NCBI GenBank assembly: GCA_002724825.1
Contig: PBPU01000083.1
Span: forward strand, 1-17,667
Direction: 5' to 3'
Source of the DNA: Acidimicrobiaceae bacterium
GTDB taxonomy: Bacteria > Actinomycetota > Acidimicrobiia > Acidimicrobiales > UBA8592
Length of the DNA stretch: 17,667 nt
Under the pieces are notes generated by a model. It saw nothing but the letters and a program-made list of their open reading frames with translations, searched no databases and was not told the origin of the DNA. The stretch's first letter is position 1, and each line of letters opens with the position of its first letter. Positions 14,290 through 17,667 of this stretch are shown here, piece by piece. A program made the translations under genes and the position numbers.

Positions 14290-15357
14290 TTATCCCTCTT
14301 CCTCCAAGATCGATTTTACTTTAGGCGAGTTCTCTAAAGTTCTATATGCCTGGGCTCCTGTTTGTGTCGCAAAACTAGCAGCCGCTGATACCCAATCGTC
14401 ATCTATTCTTATCCCAGAGCTATCAGCTGTAATATTTAGGCTTCTGAAAACTGACGATATGACAGCTGCATCGATCATTCCTTCTTTCCCTATCGCTTTA
14501 ACAAGGGCTTCTCTGTTAGGGCCTAACGAGTTATCTAATCGATGAACAGAGTCAGTAAATCGTAATAATTCTTGCTCGGCTGGAATGCTGCCAGACGATG
14601 AAACCGTCCCATGTATGGAGGACAGGTCAGTTTCAACTTCAGCTGCAGCGCTGCTTAAACTAAGCAGCATGCTATGGGCGCTCGTTCAATAGAAGCATTC
14701 GTTCAAAGCTGAAGTGCGCGCTGCTACTAGCTCGATCTGTGGCCGACTTAAACTTCTATGCGTCCATTCCATCTCATCAAATGACTCTCCGGAGTACATT
14801 GCACGAACGAGCAGCATCCGACGTGCATTATCGGCTAGCGCTAAACTTAGTGCGACTGCCACATGTGGGAGTCCTTCCGTTGGAAGGGTTGGCAAAAATC
14901 CGACTCCGTCAACCAGTCCGTCTGGACGTTCTCTGCTGATATCGCCCCCTATCGTAACTGGTAGATTTTCTTTCTCTAGTCCAAGCGCATCATGAAGGTG
15001 GTCAATCGGAACAACTTGCGAGACAACTGACGCTAGCTCTGCGTATTTATCTTCGCCCATTCTTTCGACGATACGTTCATATATTTCTAGACTTATAGAC
15101 GATGGTTGGACAGTGACCCGTTCGACAACGCCCAGTTCAAAGAATGTGAGCACACCATCGGTTTCGTCAGAAAGTTCATCTATTGATGGTGGCCTATCCC
15201 ATAGTGGTCTAGGTTCCGAAGTCCGAACTTTATTCGCTATCGCAATACGCTGAGAGCCTGTCCACCACGCCCCTGGTGCACCTAGGTTATCCCAGACTAT
15301 TTTAAACGCATCCACGATTTCTTTGTTTACGAAGCTAGATAAAGCAGTAAACTCCAT
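14290..15357 (-). CDS. AhpD-like (carboxymuconolactone decarboxylase family) selenoprotein (TGA at 14686-14688 read as Sec224)
   Basis: This is a peroxidase/disulfide-reductase-family protein, 355 aa if the in-frame TGA is decoded. The ATG at 15357 has AGGGG six bases upstream and lies nine bases after the acyl-CoA dehydrogenase stop. The AhpD active site is complete when TGA is Sec: E209 in QIELVAARTS, then C221-F-Y-U224-T-S-A-H228. These match Glu118, Cys130, Cys133 and His137 of M. tuberculosis AhpD, with identical spacing. Cys133, thought to be the peroxide-attacking residue, is the one replaced. C221 is the only Cys in the protein. The N-terminal half contains a WWTGSQRIAIA motif of a degenerate first CMD repeat without CxxC. 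The frame continues 131 residues past TGA to TAA, abutting the P450 start. Read as two genes, it would leave two useless fragments. A SECIS-like hairpin follows (14650-14668). Confidence 0.9.
14650..14668 (-). promoter_or_regulatory. Putative bacterial SECIS element of the AhpD-like selenoprotein
   Basis: In the mRNA, GCUGCUUA (14668-14661) pairs with UAAGCAGC (14657-14650): eight uninterrupted Watson-Crick pairs with the loop GUU (or AGUUU if the closing A-U opens). The stem begins 18 nt and the loop 26 nt after the UGA, within the range for bacterial SECIS elements, and the loop carries the G-U recognised by SelB in known examples. It lies wholly inside the coding sequence, as expected. Confidence 0.78.
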
Positions 15358-15366
15358 GAGCGCCCC

Positions 15367-16590
15367 TTAACCTAGACGAGGCTCTTTAGGGAGGCCCAAG
15401 ACCATCTCCCCAAGTATATTTCGTTGAATTTGTGATGTTCCTGCATATATGGTTCCTGCCCGCGCATTGTAGAATGCCCCTATCCAAGATGAACTAGAGT
15501 TCTCTGCACCTGGATTATCTGCATGAAACGATGTCGTGGGGGGGCTACCTTCGAGCGCTAGTGCCTCGCTTCCCAAAATATCGAGTGAAAGCTCTGTTAC
15601 TCGTTTGTGATATTCAGACCAATAGAGCTTAAATGCACTTTCCTGAGGACCTGGTTGTCTTCCTTTGAGAAATCCAGTTAATGTTCTCATGCCTAACAAG
15701 CGCATCAGTTCAACTTCAATATATATTTGGGCCAGCCTTTGTCGTATTGCCGGATCGGTAGATAGTTTCTTTTGCTTTGCTAGTTCGAGCAATTTATCAA
15801 CTTCGTACCGGAACATTATCGGCATTGTTGCAGCGCTTTCGCCTCGCTCATATCCAAGAAGAGTCATGGCAACGGCCCAGCCTCCGTTAACTTCACCTAC
15901 GACATTTTCTTTCGCTGTTCTTGCATTCGTGAAGAATGTTTCATTGAAGTCTGATTCACCAGAAAGCATTTTAATTGGACGCATTTCAATCCCTGGCTGA
16001 TCTACTTCACAAAGGAGAAAGCTAATTCCTTTATGCTTTGGAGCATTCTTGTCTGTTCGGCATAGAACGAAGATCCAATTCGCAAATTGGCCCGCTGAAG
16101 TCCAGATTTTCTGTCCGTTAATTATCCATTCATCACCATCGAGTTCAGCGGAGCATCCGAGACCCCCCAAGTCGGAGCCAGCATCTGGCTCTGAGTACCC
16201 CTGGCACCACACGTACTCTCCAGAGATTATTTTTGGGAGAAAATGTGACCTTTGATCTTCACTCCCCCAGTGCAGAATGGTGTTTCCGACCATTTGAATA
16301 CTAAAAGCATCATTTGTACCGCCAGCTGGAACGCCCGCCCGCATGAATTCTTCGGCAAGGATAACTTGCTCAAGTTCAGTTAACCCACCACCTCCATATT
16401 CTTCTGGCCAGGATGGAGCTAAGAATCGATGCTCTGCTAGTAGCGGCCTCCACTCATCATTGGTAAAGGCATATGCTTGGTCAGCTGATAGGGCTCCGAT
16501 TCCTTTCCAGTTTTCTGGTAGATGTTCTCCTAAAAAAGCTTGGACTTTTTCACGAAACGCTTCGGCTTCTTTTGAATAAGTTGGCTGCAC
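15367..16590 (-). CDS. Acyl-CoA dehydrogenase (FadE-type)
   Basis: This 407-aa FAD enzyme introduces an alpha,beta double bond into an acyl-CoA. Visible regions are APSWPEEYGGGGL (58-70), the FAD/substrate segment WCQGYSEPDAGSDLG (128-142), IINGQKIWTSAGQFANW (156-172) and the C-terminal AGTIYAGTSQIQRNILGE (about 378-395). The position of the catalytic Glu of medium-chain enzymes (YEGTS) is Ala383. The likely base is instead E248 in LLGYERGES, as in isovaleryl-/long-chain-type enzymes. The start is a GTG at 16590 with AGGA about nine bases upstream. It follows the CoA-transferase by 57 bases and precedes the AhpD-like gene by nine. Substrate class (branched acyl, steroid side chain or other) is unknown; the CoA-transferase neighbour suggests a xenobiotic- or terpenoid-derived acid. 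Confidence 0.94.
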   Translation of the reverse strand: MQPTYSKEAEAFREKVQAFLGEHLPENWKGIGALSADQAYAFTNDEWRPLLAEHRFLAPSWPEEYGGGGLTELEQVILAEEFMRAGVPAGGTNDAFSIQMVGNTILHWGSEDQRSHFLPKIISGEYVWCQGYSEPDAGSDLGGLGCSAELDGDEWIINGQKIWTSAGQFANWIFVLCRTDKNAPKHKGISFLLCEVDQPGIEMRPIKMLSGESDFNETFFTNARTAKENVVGEVNGGWAVAMTLLGYERGESAATMPIMFRYEVDKLLELAKQKKLSTDPAIRQRLAQIYIEVELMRLLGMRTLTGFLKGRQPGPQESAFKLYWSEYHKRVTELSLDILGSEALALEGSPPTTSFHADNPGAENSSSSWIGAFYNARAGTIYAGTSQIQRNILGEMVLGLPKEPRLG

Positions 16591-16647
16591 TTCACTATTT
16601 CCTTTTGTTTTTATTCCATGCTAGCGAATACTTTAGGCTCTCTAGTC

Positions 16648-17667
16648 TTAACCAATCACTCCAGATTCTTGAAGACCTTTAATTCTTTCCGAAGAGTATC
16701 CTAGGCTGGCGAGAATTTCTTCATTGTGCTGACCTCGATGAGCCCCAGAGAAGTCTAGATCCGTTGGGGTTTCCGAAAAGCGTGCTGCGGGTCGCGGCTG
16801 GCGGACCGTCCCCGCATCTGGGTGCTGCCATTCGACAAGTGTTTCGTTATGGACGATTTGAGGGTCTGCAACTGCCTCTTCGCCACTGAGGACAGGTCCC
16901 GCTGGGACGTCAGCTTCGATTAGCGCTGCGATAACTTCCTCACATGTCATCTCCAAAAAAGCCTCAGCGAGCATTTCTCCTAGAAGTATAAAATTCTGTG
17001 GATTCGCTGCAAGAGCCTGCATGGATGAGAATCGCTCATCTTCAGCCCATTCTGGATGACCGACTGCTTGGCACACTCCGGCGCGCTGGCCGTCTGAAGC
17101 TGCGAAGTAGACTATTTTCCCATCACTACACTCAGTCAGGTTGTAGACGGTTGAAAGAAGCACTCCGCCATTTGCGTCTTCATCTGTCAACGTCAAATCC
17201 ATCATCGCGTCCGGCCAAAAGAAGTACATACATGCGTCGACCATAGGTATCTCAACTAATTGGCCCCCATTTCCACGCTCCTTTGCAAGTAATGCTGCGG
17301 TCGTTGCTTGCGCTACGGTTAATGCTGTTGATTTGTCAGCGTACAGATTTCTTATTAGGTCAGGGAATGGAACTTGTGGGTTCAGCTGTCGGCTGATGAC
17401 TCCACAGACTCCTTGAATCACTGGGTCGAGAACAGGTCTATCCGAGTACGGTCCAGTAGGCCCGAAACCACTTATTGACACATAAACGATATTAGGATTT
17501 ACTTTCTTAATGCTCTCATAGCCTAGACCTAGGCGCTCAATTGCACCTGGTCGAAAGTTTTGGATAATTACGTCTGCCTCTGCGCAAAGATCTAGAACGA
17601 TCTGCTTTCCATCATCTCCGGAAAGGTCTACCGAGAGAGATTTTTTTCTTCTGTTATTGTTAAGGTA
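16648..17667 (-). CDS. CaiB/BaiF family (class III) CoA-transferase, N-terminus outside window
   Basis: This enzyme transfers CoA between acyl-CoA donors and carboxylic acids. The frame is open to the window edge; about 339 of roughly 400 residues are visible, so some 60-70 N-terminal residues are missing. The first visible part (LNNNRRKKSLSVDLSGDDG) is the NRxKxSxxxDL motif of the family, followed by ADVIIQNFRPGAIERLGLGY, SISGFGPTGPYSDRPVLDPV and the GQLVEIPMVDACMYF region. The in-frame GTG at 17481 is an internal Val and not the start. It is the most upstream visible gene of the - strand operon that includes the acyl-CoA dehydrogenase and the AhpD-like selenoprotein. It would supply acyl-CoA to the dehydrogenase; the acid is unknown. 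Confidence 0.94.
   Translation of the reverse strand, partial: YLNNNRRKKSLSVDLSGDDGKQIVLDLCAEADVIIQNFRPGAIERLGLGYESIKKVNPNIVYVSISGFGPTGPYSDRPVLDPVIQGVCGVISRQLNPQVPFPDLIRNLYADKSTALTVAQATTAALLAKERGNGGQLVEIPMVDACMYFFWPDAMMDLTLTDEDANGGVLLSTVYNLTECSDGKIVYFAASDGQRAGVCQAVGHPEWAEDERFSSMQALAANPQNFILLGEMLAEAFLEMTCEEVIAALIEADVPAGPVLSGEEAVADPQIVHNETLVEWQHPDAGTVRQPRPAARFSETPTDLDFSGAHRGQHNEEILASLGYSSERIKGLQESGVIG

Noticed and set aside
14290..15357. Two separate genes (14686-15357 and 14290-14670)
   Set aside because: Together they form one AhpD-family protein with the active site crossing the TGA; the second piece would start inside the conserved helix and has no ribosome-binding site of its own.
1..17667. 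Genome-wide reassignment of UGA to Trp or Gly
   Set aside because: Several genes here end at UGA at the expected family length, and Trp is encoded by TGG throughout.
1..17667. tRNA, rRNA, CRISPR array, insertion sequence or attachment sites
   Set aside because: No cloverleaf-like, repeated-spacer, transposase or terminal repeat signals were recognised by eye.

Overview
The window comes from a bacterium with a moderately low GC content (mid-40s % by eye). The gene families present are an F420-type luciferase-like monooxygenase, FadE-type acyl-CoA dehydrogenase, CaiB/BaiF CoA-transferase, P450s with a small 3Fe-4S-type ferredoxin, and LivG/LivF. This mix best fits an uncultured Actinomycetota (Acidimicrobiia-like) or possibly a SAR202-like Chloroflexota. 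That placement is inferred from gene content only; there is no rRNA or tRNA here. UGA is used as an ordinary stop by several genes.

Left end (1-1464, + strand): the two ATPases of a branched-chain amino-acid-type ABC importer; the first is cut by the window edge. Next, on the - strand (1517-5328), come an FMN-dependent 2-hydroxy-acid oxidase/dehydrogenase and two tandem paralogous, atypical P450s. A limonene-1,2-epoxide-hydrolase-family gene (5380-5766, +) diverges from the P450s. It is followed by an amidohydrolase (-), then a + strand trio of Dabb protein, ferredoxin and SDR (7152-8487), then an MFS exporter and an F420-type LLM oxidoreductase (-). Together 1517-10567 reads as a catabolic/oxidative accessory region: oxygenation, epoxide opening, alcohol oxidation and transport.

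Right part (10655-17667, all - strand, tightly packed): CaiB/BaiF CoA-transferase, acyl-CoA dehydrogenase, AhpD-like protein, P450, dephospho-CoA kinase, ArsC-like protein, CysQ-like phosphatase, cold-shock protein and a small SHOCT-like protein.

The main discovery is in this operon. Two genes that look broken by an in-frame TGA are best read as selenoprotein genes. In the AhpD-like gene TGA (14686-14688) replaces the second Cys of the CxxC active site (C-F-Y-U-T-S-A-H). In the ArsC-like gene TGA (12306-12308) replaces the catalytic Cys12 (N-P-H-U-G-S-S-R). Each TGA is followed by a 7-8 bp hairpin whose apical loop begins 24-26 nt downstream and contains G-U, as expected for bacterial SECIS elements. 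Neither protein has another Cys except the AhpD partner Cys. A naive annotation would split or truncate both genes.
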